Shown piece after piece: positions 45,424 through 54,149 of a stretch of DNA of 64,000 nt. The notes under the pieces are model-generated. The model ran no database searches. It was not told the origin of the DNA and saw only the letters and a program-made list of their open reading frames with translations. The DNA comes from Dechloromonas denitrificans (GTDB lineage: Bacteria > Pseudomonadota > Gammaproteobacteria > Burkholderiales > Rhodocyclaceae). Position numbers and translations under genes: made by a program. Positions within the stretch are counted from its first letter, which is position 1; the number at the start of each line of letters is the position of its first letter. The DNA lies in assembly GCF_020510685.1 (NCBI RefSeq), contig NZ_CP075185.1:4555275-4619274 (forward strand). Reading direction: 5' to 3'.

Positions 45424-46617
45424 GTGTCCCCGCTGCTCCTTTCCGCTTATACCGCTACAACCTGCCTCGGCCACGGACTTGATGCGACGCTGGTCGGCCT
45501 GCGCGAAGGCCGTAGCGGCCTGACGCCCTGTACCTTCGAAAGCGTCGAGCTTGCCACCTGGATCGGCGAGGTGGCGGCGGTCGACGAACAGGAATTGCCC
45601 GCCGCGCTGGCCGAATACGACTGCCGCAACAACCGGCTGGTCCAGCTCGGCCTGGAGGCCGACGGCTTCGCCGAGCGGGTTCGCGCGGCCATCGCGCGTT
45701 ACGGCAAGAGCCGCGTCGGCATCTTTCTCGGAACCAGTACCGCCGGCATCCTGCAGACCGAACTCGCCTACCGCCGGCGCGATCCGCTGAGCGGTGCGCT
45801 GCCGGCCGACTTCAATTACCGGACGACGCACAACTCCTTCTCGCTGGCCGCCTTCGCGCGCGCCTATTTCGGCCTCGAAGGCCCGGCCATGGCCATCTCC
45901 ACCGCCTGTTCGTCGAGCGCCAAGGTATTCGCCGCGGCGGCCCGGCAGCTGGCCTGCGGCAGCATCGACGCCGCCCTGGTCGGCGGGGCCGATTCGCTGT
46001 GCCTGACCACGCTGTATGGCTTTGCCTCGCTGCAGCTGACCTCGACCCGGCCCTGCCGGCCCTACGATGCGGCGCGCGACGGCATTTCGGTCGGCGAAGC
46101 GGCCGCGTTTGCGCTGCTCGAGCGCGCCCCGGCCAGCCCGGCGACGGGCTCGGTGTTGTTGCTCGGGGCCGGCGAGTCGAGCGATGCCTACCACATGTCG
46201 TCGCCCCACCCGGAAGGGCTGGGCGCCAAAATGGCCATGCAGGCGGCCCTGCGCTCAGCCGGTCTGCAGCCGGACGACATCGATTACCTCAACCTGCACG
46301 GCACGGCGACGCCGGCCAATGACGCCGCTGAAGGCAAGGCCGTCGCCGCCTTGTTCGGCGACCGCGTGCCCTGCAGTTCGACCAAGGGCGCCACCGGCCA
46401 CACGCTCGGCGCCGCCGGGGCGGTCGAAGCCGTGATCTGCGCGCTGGCCCTCACCGACAATCTGCTGCCGGGCAGTCCGCACAGCGAAAATATCGATCCG
46501 AGCATTCCGGTGCGCTACCTGCTCAAGGCTCAGCCGGGCAAACCGCGCCGTGCCCTGAGCAATTCCTTCGGTTTCGGCGGCAGCAATTGCAGTTTGGTTC
46601 TCGGAGTCGCCGAATGA
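45424..46617 (+). CDS. Beta-ketoacyl-ACP synthase (complete), second of the operon
   Basis: The 397-residue enzyme has a complete triad: C162 in ISTACSSSAK, H292 in NLHGTATPAND and H326 in KGATGHTLGAAGA. It is the likely catalytic partner of the short ketosynthase-like protein that follows, in the way of a KS/chain-length-factor pair. It starts at GTG and overlaps the next gene by 4 bases. Confidence 0.92.
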   Translation: MSPLLLSAYTATTCLGHGLDATLVGLREGRSGLTPCTFESVELATWIGEVAAVDEQELPAALAEYDCRNNRLVQLGLEADGFAERVRAAIARYGKSRVGIFLGTSTAGILQTELAYRRRDPLSGALPADFNYRTTHNSFSLAAFARAYFGLEGPAMAISTACSSSAKVFAAAARQLACGSIDAALVGGADSLCLTTLYGFASLQLTSTRPCRPYDAARDGISVGEAAAFALLERAPASPATGSVLLLGAGESSDAYHMSSPHPEGLGAKMAMQAALRSAGLQPDDIDYLNLHGTATPANDAAEGKAVAALFGDRVPCSSTKGATGHTLGAAGAVEAVICALALTDNLLPGSPHSENIDPSIPVRYLLKAQPGKPRRALSNSFGFGGSNCSLVLGVAE

Positions 46618-47417
46618 ACGTCACCCCGCTCACCGCCTGGATCGAAGGCATCGGCTTCCTGGCCCCCGGCCTGCCGGACTGGCCGACGGCACGCGCCGTT
46701 CTGCGCGGCGAACAGCCGTACACCGCCGCCCTGTCGGTCTTGCCCGTCCCGGCCATCCTGCCGCCGGCCGAACGACGCCGGGCCAGCCGCGTCATCAAGC
46801 TGACGCTGGCCATCGGCTTCGAGGCCGCAGCCAACGCCGGGGCCGATGTGTCCACGTTGGCCACGGTATTCACCGCCTCCGGGGCCGACGGTCACAACTG
46901 CCATGCGCTGTGCGAGCAACTGGCCAGCGATGACCGCCAGATTTCGCCGACCCGCTTCCACAATTCCGTGCATAACGCGGCGGCCGGTTATTGGGGCATC
47001 GCCACCAAGGCGATGGCGCCCTGTCAGGTCATCTGCGCCTTCGATGCCAGCTTCGGTGCCGGCCTGCTCGATGCGCTCGGCCAGGTCGTCGTCGATGGCC
47101 AGCCGACGCTACTCATCGCCTACGACAGCGAATATCCGGAGCCGCTGCACAGCCAACGGGAGACGCCCGATTGCGGCGGCGTGGCGCTGCTGCTGACACC
47201 GGAAAGAACCGCCCGCTCGCAGGCGCAGATCACGCTCAGCCCGACCACGGCGGCAGCCGACAAGCTGCTCGACCGCGACCTGGAAGCGCTGCGCACCAGC
47301 ATCCCGGCGCTGCGTAGCCTGCCGCTGCTGAGCCGGCTGGCACGCGGCGAAGCCGGCGCGGTCTGCCTCGACTACCTGACCCCGATGCAACTGCGCATCG
47401 AGCTCCAGCCATGCTAG
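46614..47417 (+). CDS. Short ketosynthase-like protein, probable chain-length factor
   Basis: The 267-residue protein matches the N-terminal half of ketosynthases (Ketoacyl-synt_2 type) and ends where the His-containing half would begin. The nucleophile region reads VICAFDASFGAG, with no canonical CASS. The HGT and GH motifs are absent. It follows directly after a complete ketosynthase, as chain-length factors do. It probably shapes product length and does not condense. It overlaps the dehydratase by 7 bases. Confidence 0.85.
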   Translation: MNVTPLTAWIEGIGFLAPGLPDWPTARAVLRGEQPYTAALSVLPVPAILPPAERRRASRVIKLTLAIGFEAAANAGADVSTLATVFTASGADGHNCHALCEQLASDDRQISPTRFHNSVHNAAAGYWGIATKAMAPCQVICAFDASFGAGLLDALGQVVVDGQPTLLIAYDSEYPEPLHSQRETPDCGGVALLLTPERTARSQAQITLSPTTAAADKLLDRDLEALRTSIPALRSLPLLSRLARGEAGAVCLDYLTPMQLRIELQPC

Positions 47418-47857
47418 ACCACGCCGCGATCGCCGCCCGCATTCCGCATCAGGGCACGATGTGCCTGCTCGACGCGGTGCTCGACTGGTCGGCCACCACC
47501 ATTTCCTGCCGCGCCCTCAGCCACACCGACCCGGCCAATCCGCTGCGCGCCGCCGGCCGGCTCGGGGCGGCCAACGGTATCGAATACGCCGCCCAGGCGA
47601 TGGCCGTGCATGGCGCATTGCTGGCGCCGGCCGGCGCACCGCCGCGCCAGGGCTATCTGACCAGCGTGCGCAGCGTGACGCTGCAGGTCGCCCGGCTCGA
47701 CGATCTGCCCGGCGAACTCCAGGTGACCGCCGAACGCCTGTCCGGCGACAGCAACCATATCCTCTACCAATTCGCCGTCAGCCACGCCGGCCGCTGCCTG
47801 CTCGAAGGGCGTGCCGCCGTCGTGCTCGATGCCGATCTCCTGAAGGAAACAGCCTGA
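47411..47857 (+). CDS. Hotdog-fold 3-hydroxyacyl-ACP dehydratase, larger partner
   Basis: The 148-residue protein has a hotdog fold with the FabA/FabZ-like histidine in RIPHQGTMCLLD and a central helix with NGIEYAAQAMAVHG. Together with the short dehydratase at 37894 it is the likely dehydratase pair that introduces the trans double bonds. It overlaps the reductase by one base. Confidence 0.88.
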   Translation: MLDHAAIAARIPHQGTMCLLDAVLDWSATTISCRALSHTDPANPLRAAGRLGAANGIEYAAQAMAVHGALLAPAGAPPRQGYLTSVRSVTLQVARLDDLPGELQVTAERLSGDSNHILYQFAVSHAGRCLLEGRAAVVLDADLLKETA

Positions 47858-48576
47858 TGAAACGCGCCCTGGTTACCGGCGGCAGCGGCGGCATCGGCGC
47901 CGCCATCTGCCGGCGCCTGGCCGCCGACGGCTACCACGTCATCGTCCATGCCAACCGCAGCCGCGACAAGGCTGAGGCCGTCGTCGCCGCAATCGTCGCC
48001 GCCGGCGGCAGCGGCGAGGCCGTCGCCTTCGACGTCACCGAACGCGCCGCCAGTGCGGCGGCGCTGGAAAAACTGCTGGAAGGTGGGCCGATCCAGGTCC
48101 TGGTCAACAATGCCGGCATCCATGCCGACGCCGTTTTTCCCGGCATGTCGGCGGAACAGTGGCATTCGGTCATCGACGTCTCGCTGAACGGCTTTTTCAA
48201 CGTCACCCAGCCGCTCAGCATGCCGATGATCCGCACCCGCTGGGGCCGCATCATCAATATTTCCTCGGTTGCCGGCATCACCGGCAATCGCGGCCAGGTC
48301 AATTACTCGGCGGCCAAGGGCGCGCTGCACGCGGCAACCAAGTCGCTGGCCCTCGAACTGGCCAGTCGCGGCATCACGGTCAATGCCGTGGCGCCCGGCA
48401 TCATCGCCACCGAAATGAGCGAAAGCGCTTTCGATGCCGAAGCGATCAAGAATCTGGTGCCGATGAAGCGCGCCGGCAAACCGGAGGAGGTGGCCGATCT
48501 CGTCGCCTTCCTCGCCTCCGAGCGCGCTGCCTACATCTCGGGACAGATCATTTCGATCAACGGCGCAATGATCTGA
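47857..48576 (+). CDS. 3-oxoacyl-ACP reductase (FabG-like)
   Basis: The 239-residue short-chain dehydrogenase has the NADPH loop TGGSGGIGAAI, NNAG motif in VLVNNAGIHAD, catalytic Ser in NISSVAGI and the YSAAK Tyr-Lys pair. It reduces the ketoacyl intermediate. It is the last gene of the plus-strand pigment operon. ATG 47857 overlaps the previous stop. Confidence 0.93.
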   Translation: MKRALVTGGSGGIGAAICRRLAADGYHVIVHANRSRDKAEAVVAAIVAAGGSGEAVAFDVTERAASAAALEKLLEGGPIQVLVNNAGIHADAVFPGMSAEQWHSVIDVSLNGFFNVTQPLSMPMIRTRWGRIINISSVAGITGNRGQVNYSAAKGALHAATKSLALELASRGITVNAVAPGIIATEMSESAFDAEAIKNLVPMKRAGKPEEVADLVAFLASERAAYISGQIISINGAMI

Positions 48577-48654
48577 TCGTTATGCGTATTTGCTTTGTGC
48601 CTGCTACCCAAAGCGAATAAAATCCGCCGGCTGGTTTAACGTCCCGGGATAATC

Positions 48655-48975
48655 ATGAACCGCTTCGTCTGCCTCTCGCTGCTCTCCTTGTTCCTTTTCG
48701 CTCTGAATGTGCAGGCCGACACCTACAAATGCACCCAGGGTGGCAAGACCGTATTCTCGGATACACCGTGCATGGCCGGTGCCGGCCGCGTCGACGATCA
48801 GGCAGACCAGATCAACCGAAGCCAGAAACGGCAGGCCGAACTGGTGCACGAGAAAAACCGGACCCAGCTTTCCGATCTGGAATATCGCGCGGCCCGCGAT
48901 CGCAACGTCAAGGGCGGTTATAACGTCATCGACAGCATGCATCCCGGCGACGCCCCACAAATCCGGCGTCGTTGA
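48655..48975 (+). CDS. DUF4124-domain exported protein, 106 aa
   Basis: A signal peptide (SLLSLFLFALNVQA) leads into the DUF4124 pattern YKCTQGGKTVFSDTPC, a short beta motif with two Cys. The rest is a charged helix with many Gln, Arg and Glu. Function is unknown; such proteins are common in this group. A TAAAAT -10-like element lies about 35 bases upstream (48618-48623), so it has its own promoter. Confidence 0.82.
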   Translation: MNRFVCLSLLSLFLFALNVQADTYKCTQGGKTVFSDTPCMAGAGRVDDQADQINRSQKRQAELVHEKNRTQLSDLEYRAARDRNVKGGYNVIDSMHPGDAPQIRRR

Positions 48976-49002
48976 ACGCAGCCCAAGCGCAAGCAAATTG
49001 AC

Positions 49003-49680
49003 ATGGCAAATACCCTTTACGACCTGCTCGAAGTCAGCCAGTCAGCCAGCGACGACGCCATTGCGGCTGGCTACAAGCGTCTCCATCAGCAATTTTCAGA
49101 ACTGGCCGCAAGCGGTGACGAGGACGCGACCAACCGGATGATTGCCCTGCGCGAAGCCTTCAATACGCTCTCCAATCCGACCCGGCGCCAGCGTTACGAT
49201 ACCAACCTGGGGGCCCGGGAAACAGCCGACGAGACGACGCAAACTCCAGGCCGGCCCTTCATCAAACTGATTGTCATTGCCTGTGTTATCGGATTTTTCG
49301 GGATCACCTACAAAAAGTACCAGACCGCCCAGGAACTGGCTCGCCTGGATGCCGAACGCACCGTCGCGGCCGCCCAAATGGCGGAAAGTGAAGCCCGAAA
49401 AGCCGCCGAGGAACGTATCGCTGCTGAGCGGGCAGATCAACAACGGCAACGGAATGAGGCGATGGAGCGGGCCAATCGGGAGCGCGATATCGCTTACGGC
49501 AACCAGGTTAGCCGCAATATCGAACGGAGCGAGGCAGAATCCCGCCGGGCCATGCAGCGGGAAGAACAGGCAAAGGCCACTGCCGAACGTCAGCGTGAAT
49601 ACGAAGCGGAACGGCAGTTGGCGCGGGAAAAGGCCTATCTCCGCCAGATCGAAGCGGAAAAGAACCGTTACCGCTACTGA
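49003..49680 (+). CDS. J-domain-like membrane protein lacking HPD
   Basis: The N-terminal 65 residues resemble a DnaJ domain: TLYDLLEVSQSASDDAI and then FNTLSNPTRRQRYD. The His-Pro-Asp motif needed to stimulate DnaK is missing (the place reads LHQQFSELAAS). A membrane segment (about 86-105) follows, then a long charged coiled-coil rich in Glu, Arg, Ala (110-225). It is probably a structural or anchoring protein, not a co-chaperone in the usual sense. Confidence 0.8.
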   Translation: MANTLYDLLEVSQSASDDAIAAGYKRLHQQFSELAASGDEDATNRMIALREAFNTLSNPTRRQRYDTNLGARETADETTQTPGRPFIKLIVIACVIGFFGITYKKYQTAQELARLDAERTVAAAQMAESEARKAAEERIAAERADQQRQRNEAMERANRERDIAYGNQVSRNIERSEAESRRAMQREEQAKATAERQREYEAERQLAREKAYLRQIEAEKNRYRY

Positions 49681-49707
49681 CGGTTCGCTTTGCGCGTCAG
49701 GCTTGCA

Positions 49708-50907
49708 TTAGCTGGTGCGGAAAATCAGTTCCTTGATGCGCGCCAGTTTGGGCGCCACCAGCGGCACGGTGAGCATGGTGCTGACCACCGCCATCAGCAG
49801 CAGCGCAGTAAAGGCCTCGCTGGTGATGATCTGTTTGTCGAGCAGGATATTGACGAAGATGATCATGATCAGCGCCTTGGTCTGCAGCAGCCAGCCGATG
49901 ATGCTCGCCTCGCCGGGCGCCCAGTTGAGGATCCGGCCGGCCAGCCGCACGCCGATCAGCTTGCCGGTGATCGAGGCAACCAATAGCAGGGCGGCGGCAA
50001 TGAACACCGTCTCGCCACCGAGCGCCCAGTTGGTGCGCAGCCCGGTACTCAGGAAGAAGACCGGCATGATGACCAGCAGCACGTGGTGGCGCAGCAGGTC
50101 CATTTTTTCCTGATCGAACCATTCGGCCTCGATGATCGCGCCGGCCAGGAAGGCGCCGACCATGAAATGCAGGCCGGCCCAGTCGGCGCCGAAGGCACAG
50201 ACGGCCAGCCAGATCAGGGCGACGTACCAGCGGTCGCGCTCGGCCAGGCGGATCATCACCTGGCGGAAAATATAGCCGACGACGGCGAAGGCGATCAGGA
50301 AGGCGGCCTGCTTGCCGACCCGCTGCCAGTCCATCAGGATCAGCGCCAGGACGCCCCAGATCGCGATGTCGTCGAGGCTGGCGTAGCGCAGGATGCGCTG
50401 GCCGATCGGCTGGCGCAGGATTTCCAGTTTTTCCATCAGCAGGATCAGGATCGGCAGCGCGGTCACCGCGCAGGCCATGCCGACGCCGAGCACGAACTGC
50501 CAGGTCATCGCCCGCGGCCCCATCCAGCCGTCACCGAGCAGCAGTACGGCGGCCGCGCCGCAGCCGAAGAGCAGCGGTGTGCCGAGCGCCAGGCCGGCGG
50601 TGATCGAACTCTCGCGGCGATGCGCCCAGGCTTTTTTCAGGTCGAGCTCGATGCCGGCGATCATCACGAACAGCATCACCGCCCACCAGGCAATGCCATT
50701 CAGCGACTGGATGACGGCCGGCGTGAACACGAAGCTGTAGTAGTCGGGAAAGATCCGGCCGAGGATGCCTGGCCCAAGCAGGATGCCGGTGATGATCTGG
50801 ACGACGACGAGCGGCGCGTAATAATCGGTTTTCCCCAGGCGCCAGATCAGGTACGGCACGGTGAAGATGATGCTCATCGCAATCAGGAATATCTCGGTCG
50901 TATTCAT
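49708..50907 (-). CDS. Cation:proton antiporter (Kef/NhaP type)
   Basis: The 399-residue protein has about 11-12 hydrophobic segments and the pattern of the sodium/proton exchanger family (PF00999), with PGILGRIFPDYY, the acidic MIAGIELDLKKAW and the helical core FMVGAFLAGAIIEAEWF. No C-terminal nucleotide-binding domain is present. Ion and role are unknown. It lies 75 bases downstream of the pigment tailoring genes and may or may not be part of that operon. Confidence 0.88.
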   Translation of the reverse strand: MNTTEIFLIAMSIIFTVPYLIWRLGKTDYYAPLVVVQIITGILLGPGILGRIFPDYYSFVFTPAVIQSLNGIAWWAVMLFVMIAGIELDLKKAWAHRRESSITAGLALGTPLLFGCGAAAVLLLGDGWMGPRAMTWQFVLGVGMACAVTALPILILLMEKLEILRQPIGQRILRYASLDDIAIWGVLALILMDWQRVGKQAAFLIAFAVVGYIFRQVMIRLAERDRWYVALIWLAVCAFGADWAGLHFMVGAFLAGAIIEAEWFDQEKMDLLRHHVLLVIMPVFFLSTGLRTNWALGGETVFIAAALLLVASITGKLIGVRLAGRILNWAPGEASIIGWLLQTKALIMIIFVNILLDKQIITSEAFTALLLMAVVSTMLTVPLVAPKLARIKELIFRTS

Positions 50908-50982
50908 CGTAAGGCCTTGACGCTAATCAGCTGTTCGGAAATGCGCATGCTAGCGGCAAGCGCCCGAAAGTGGCAAAGATTC

Positions 50983-51741
50983 TCAGGGCTTGCGCCCGAG
51001 ATACTCGCGAAAGACGCCGAAGGTAATCGAGCACTCGACATCGACAAAACCCGCCCGGCGCATGGCGTCAAGAATGTGTTCGGACTCGAGGGCGACCTCG
51101 ATGGTGTCGCCGTAGTATTGCCACAGCAGTTTGACGTCGGCGTGGCTGCCGGTCAGGCGGGCGAGGAAGGGGACCACCACACCGATATAGGCGCGCAGCA
51201 GGAACTGGCCGAGTCGGCTGGCTGGCCGGCTGATTTCCATGATGCAGACGCGACCGCCCGGCCGCAGCACGCGCTGGTATTCGCCGAAGGCCAGATCGAG
51301 ATCGCCGACATGGCGCAGGGCGTAGCCCATCGACACGAAATCGACATACTTGTCGGGCAGCGGAATCGACTCGGCGTAGGCCTCGATGGTCTCGACATCG
51401 AGTTTCTTGCGCAGTTCGGCGAGCATGCCGGGCGACGGATCGAGCGCCAGCAAGCGGCCCTCCGGACCGATCAGCTGCTGGCCCGCGCTGGCCACCAGGC
51501 CGGTCCCGGCCGCCACATCGAGCAAGGTCATGCCGCGGCGCAGGCCATTGCGCCGCAACACATCGCGCCGATACCAGGCGCCGCTGCCCAGGGCCGTGAT
51601 CCGCTCGGCCTTGTCGTAGCCCCCGGCCGCCTGGTCGAACATGGCGCGGGTCACGGTGCGCCGCTCCTCCTCGCCGGCAAAATAGCTTTCCAGGCGCGGA
51701 TCGGCCTTCATCGCGGCGGTAGGGGTGGCGGCTTCAGTCAT
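50983..51741 (-). CDS. UbiE/COQ5-like SAM methyltransferase
   Basis: The 252-residue protein has SAM motif I TLLDVAAGTGLVAS and the UbiE-like blocks MGYALRHVGDLD and RVLRPGGRVCIMEIS. The housekeeping ubiE gene is usually about 240-250 residues and sits with ubiB. Here the gene ends a pigment tailoring run, so a role in methylating the aryl group is more likely. That choice is inference. Confidence 0.85.
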   Translation of the reverse strand: MTEAATPTAAMKADPRLESYFAGEEERRTVTRAMFDQAAGGYDKAERITALGSGAWYRRDVLRRNGLRRGMTLLDVAAGTGLVASAGQQLIGPEGRLLALDPSPGMLAELRKKLDVETIEAYAESIPLPDKYVDFVSMGYALRHVGDLDLAFGEYQRVLRPGGRVCIMEISRPASRLGQFLLRAYIGVVVPFLARLTGSHADVKLLWQYYGDTIEVALESEHILDAMRRAGFVDVECSITFGVFREYLGRKP

Positions 51742-51757
51742 GGAGTCGATGTCGCAT

Positions 51758-52522
51758 TCAGTTGGGTGATGACAGGTGGCGCCAGATCAGCCGTGGCAGG
51801 CGAATCAGGAAGCCAAGAAAGAGCCGGGTGTGCATCCAGCTCAGCAAGGTGTTGTCGCGCAGATAGCGAAAATGCGAGACGCCGCCTTCGTCGGCCCGGA
51901 AATAGCGCACCGGCGCCGCGATATTGACCGGCCGGACACCGGCCCAGCACAGGCGAACGACCGCTTCCGGGTCGAAATCGAAACGGCGCATCCAGCGGTT
52001 GGCCTGCATGATCCGCCGCAACGGAGCGATCGGATAGACGCGAAAGCCGTACAGCGAATCGCCGATTCCCATCCACAGGGTTTCCAGATTGGCCCAGCCG
52101 TTCGAGACCTTGCGGCCATTGACGCGCAGGGCCGGGGCATCGGCGGCGAACACCGGCTTGCCGAGAACCATGGTTTCCGGTCGGGCCTGCGAAGCGGCCA
52201 TGAAGGCGGGAATCAGCTCGGCCGGATGCTGGCCATCCGAATCCATCGTCAGCACGTGCGTGTATCCGGCGGCTTCGGCCTCGGTGAGGCCGGCCAGCAC
52301 GGCCGAACCCTTGCCGCGATTGACCGGCAGGACGATCACTTTCAAACCCGGCATTTCGCTCGCCAAGGCCTGCAGACGCTCGGTGCTGCCATCGGTGCTG
52401 CCGTCGACGACGACCCAGACCGGCGTCCACTGGGCGAGGGCGGCCCGCACCGTGGCGAGGACCTTGGGACCGGGGTTGTAGCTGGGAATCAGCACGAGGT
52501 GGGTAGCGGAAAGTTCCGGCAT
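51758..52522 (-). CDS. Family 2 glycosyltransferase in the pigment operon
   Basis: The 254-residue protein has a GT-A fold: LVLIPSYNPGPKV, then VVDGSTDGSTE and the metal motif LTMDSDGQHP. It uses a nucleotide sugar, probably to add a sugar to the lipid anchor of the pigment. One C-terminal hydrophobic stretch may attach it to the membrane. A single fused acyltransferase-glycosyltransferase occurs in some related clusters; here the two are separate neighbouring genes. Confidence 0.88.
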   Translation of the reverse strand: MPELSATHLVLIPSYNPGPKVLATVRAALAQWTPVWVVVDGSTDGSTERLQALASEMPGLKVIVLPVNRGKGSAVLAGLTEAEAAGYTHVLTMDSDGQHPAELIPAFMAASQARPETMVLGKPVFAADAPALRVNGRKVSNGWANLETLWMGIGDSLYGFRVYPIAPLRRIMQANRWMRRFDFDPEAVVRLCWAGVRPVNIAAPVRYFRADEGGVSHFRYLRDNTLLSWMHTRLFLGFLIRLPRLIWRHLSSPN

Positions 52523-52531
52523 TGCTTTGCT

Positions 52532-53308
52532 TCAGTGAGCGACGGTGGATGGGGAAGCGGATGCCTGTTCCGCGCGGAAATAGGCTTCGAGTTCGCCGGT
52601 AAATGCCTCGACATTGGCCGGCGGCGCGAACCGCCGCCCCAGCCGGATGCGGCAGTGCAGCGGCAAACGCGGCGCCTTGAACAGCGGCCACGCTTTGCCG
52701 AGATAGGGCGAGGAGAACTCGATGATCAAGGTCTGCACCGGAATGCCGGTTCGCGTCGCGATCAGTCCAGTGGCGGAGGTGCACCGATCGACGGGAAAAT
52801 TCACGGTGCGGGTGCCCTCGGGAAAGATCAGCAACTGGGCGCCGCCCTGCAACTCCTCGCGGGCGCTGAGGATCATTTCCAGCGGCGAACTGTTGCGGAT
52901 ATAACGCGCCAGCCGCGCTCCGGCCCCGAACAGGAGATTGTCGAGCAAGATCGCCTTGGCGACGCAGACGACATTGGGCAGGCGCGAGACGATGAGCACC
53001 GCATCAAGCCGGGAAGGGTGGTTGGCAGCCAGGATCAACGGGCCCTGGTGACGCAGTTGATCGAGTTCGGAGAGATCGAAACGACAGGGAAAGAGCAGCG
53101 AAACGAGGTGCAGCGTGGTGCGGAAGGCATCCATGATCATGTAGCGGCCCCAGCGCTGCCCGATGCGCCGCGGCAGCAGCGCCGAAAAAACCAGCGCGAA
53201 CGGTATCCAGGCCAGGCTGATCAGGGACATCGAAGTGAAGCCGATGACCATTGCGGCGTATTCGTAGGCAATCCACAGCGGATTACCCGCGTGCTGCCGA
53301 TCAGTCAT
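52532..53308 (-). CDS. 1-acylglycerol-3-phosphate-type acyltransferase
   Basis: The 258-residue protein has the PlsC motifs HX4D (ANHPSRLD), FPEGTRT and an N-terminal membrane segment (about 14-45). It transfers an acyl group to a lipid or glycan acceptor. It overlaps the MipA gene by 8 bases and is followed by the glycosyltransferase after 9 bases. Likely part of lipid anchoring of the pigment. Confidence 0.88.
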   Translation of the reverse strand: MTDRQHAGNPLWIAYEYAAMVIGFTSMSLISLAWIPFALVFSALLPRRIGQRWGRYMIMDAFRTTLHLVSLLFPCRFDLSELDQLRHQGPLILAANHPSRLDAVLIVSRLPNVVCVAKAILLDNLLFGAGARLARYIRNSSPLEMILSAREELQGGAQLLIFPEGTRTVNFPVDRCTSATGLIATRTGIPVQTLIIEFSSPYLGKAWPLFKAPRLPLHCRIRLGRRFAPPANVEAFTGELEAYFRAEQASASPSTVAH

Positions 53309-54149
53309 TCACCAACACACGGGTCGACGACTCACCGAGCACCCAGGTGATGGCCAGGCCGGCGGCGAAATAATCCTTTTGCCGAACCAGCGGGCTATCC
53401 GCGAAGGTCGAACCGCTCAGGTTGTCGTAGCGGATAAAGCTGCCGACCCAGTATTTCGGGAAGCGCTTCGACAAGGCCACCAGATACTGCATCCCGGCGT
53501 AGCCCGAAGTGGCTTCGTAGGCCGGCCGGCTGGCCGTCGCAAACTGCGGCGCCACCGAGTAGTAGTAGGCGTGCTGGCGCTTGTCGCCGAACAGCGGCCC
53601 GGCCAGCATGCCGAGATTCCAGCCCGGCATGTTCGGCAGATCGGTGATGTCCATGTTCAGCTTGGGATGAAAAACCCAGCCGATATCCTTCGGCGAACCT
53701 TCGACGGTGAAGGCCGCGCGCAAGGGCAGCAGCAGCTTGACGAAACGTGCCCGGTTTTCCGAACGCCAGAAAGTGAGATCGAGCTGCGGCCCGATTTCGA
53801 AGGTCGCTTCAAGATCCGACATGTTGTTGCGCGCCTTGATGTCGTCGCTCGGCGCCGGTGGCGAGAGCGCCAGGCTGAGCGTCAGATCGACCCGCTCGGA
53901 ATCGAAAATGCTGCCGCGAATACCGTGCCGGTCGGCCTTGAAGAAGTCGCCGTTATAGGTGAAGTGCGGTACCGGCATCAGAAAATTGTTGGTCTGGTCG
54001 GAACCCCGGTACGACGGAAAACTGAATGCCGCCACGCCGACACCGATCTCCCACAGCGGCCTTTCCTCGGCGGCCTGCGCGACCAGCGCGACAGCAGCGA
54101 GGCCGACGGTGGCGAGACGGGCAATCCGGATTTTGATCGAGGTGGCCAT
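53301..54149 (-). CDS. MipA/OmpV-type outer-membrane protein
   Basis: The 282-residue protein has a signal peptide (IRIARLATVGLAAVALVAQA) and the MipA/OmpV beta-barrel pattern: WEIGVGVAAFSFPSYRGSD, then many alternating hydrophobic strands. A terminal part has KDYFAAGLAITWVLG. MipA in E. coli links murein enzymes; OmpV-like proteins are outer-membrane barrels. Its place among pigment genes suggests a surface role. ATG 54149 overlaps the chorismatase stop by one base; the much longer reading runs through the upstream gene and is rejected. Confidence 0.85.
   Translation of the reverse strand: MATSIKIRIARLATVGLAAVALVAQAAEERPLWEIGVGVAAFSFPSYRGSDQTNNFLMPVPHFTYNGDFFKADRHGIRGSIFDSERVDLTLSLALSPPAPSDDIKARNNMSDLEATFEIGPQLDLTFWRSENRARFVKLLLPLRAAFTVEGSPKDIGWVFHPKLNMDITDLPNMPGWNLGMLAGPLFGDKRQHAYYYSVAPQFATASRPAYEATSGYAGMQYLVALSKRFPKYWVGSFIRYDNLSGSTFADSPLVRQKDYFAAGLAITWVLGESSTRVLVND

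Noticed and set aside
34109..48576. Recent horizontal transfer of the pigment cluster
   Set aside because: Base composition and codon use look like the rest of the window, and no integrase, transposase or flanking repeat is visible. Older transfer cannot be excluded.
49677..49700. CTGACG/CGTCAG dyad between convergent genes
   Set aside because: A 6-base stem with a 12-base loop and no T-run is too weak to call as a terminator.
50983..51741. Housekeeping UbiE
   Set aside because: It is UbiE-like, but no ubiB or ubiJ lies beside it and it ends a pigment tailoring run, so it is described as a UbiE-like methyltransferase and given no symbol.
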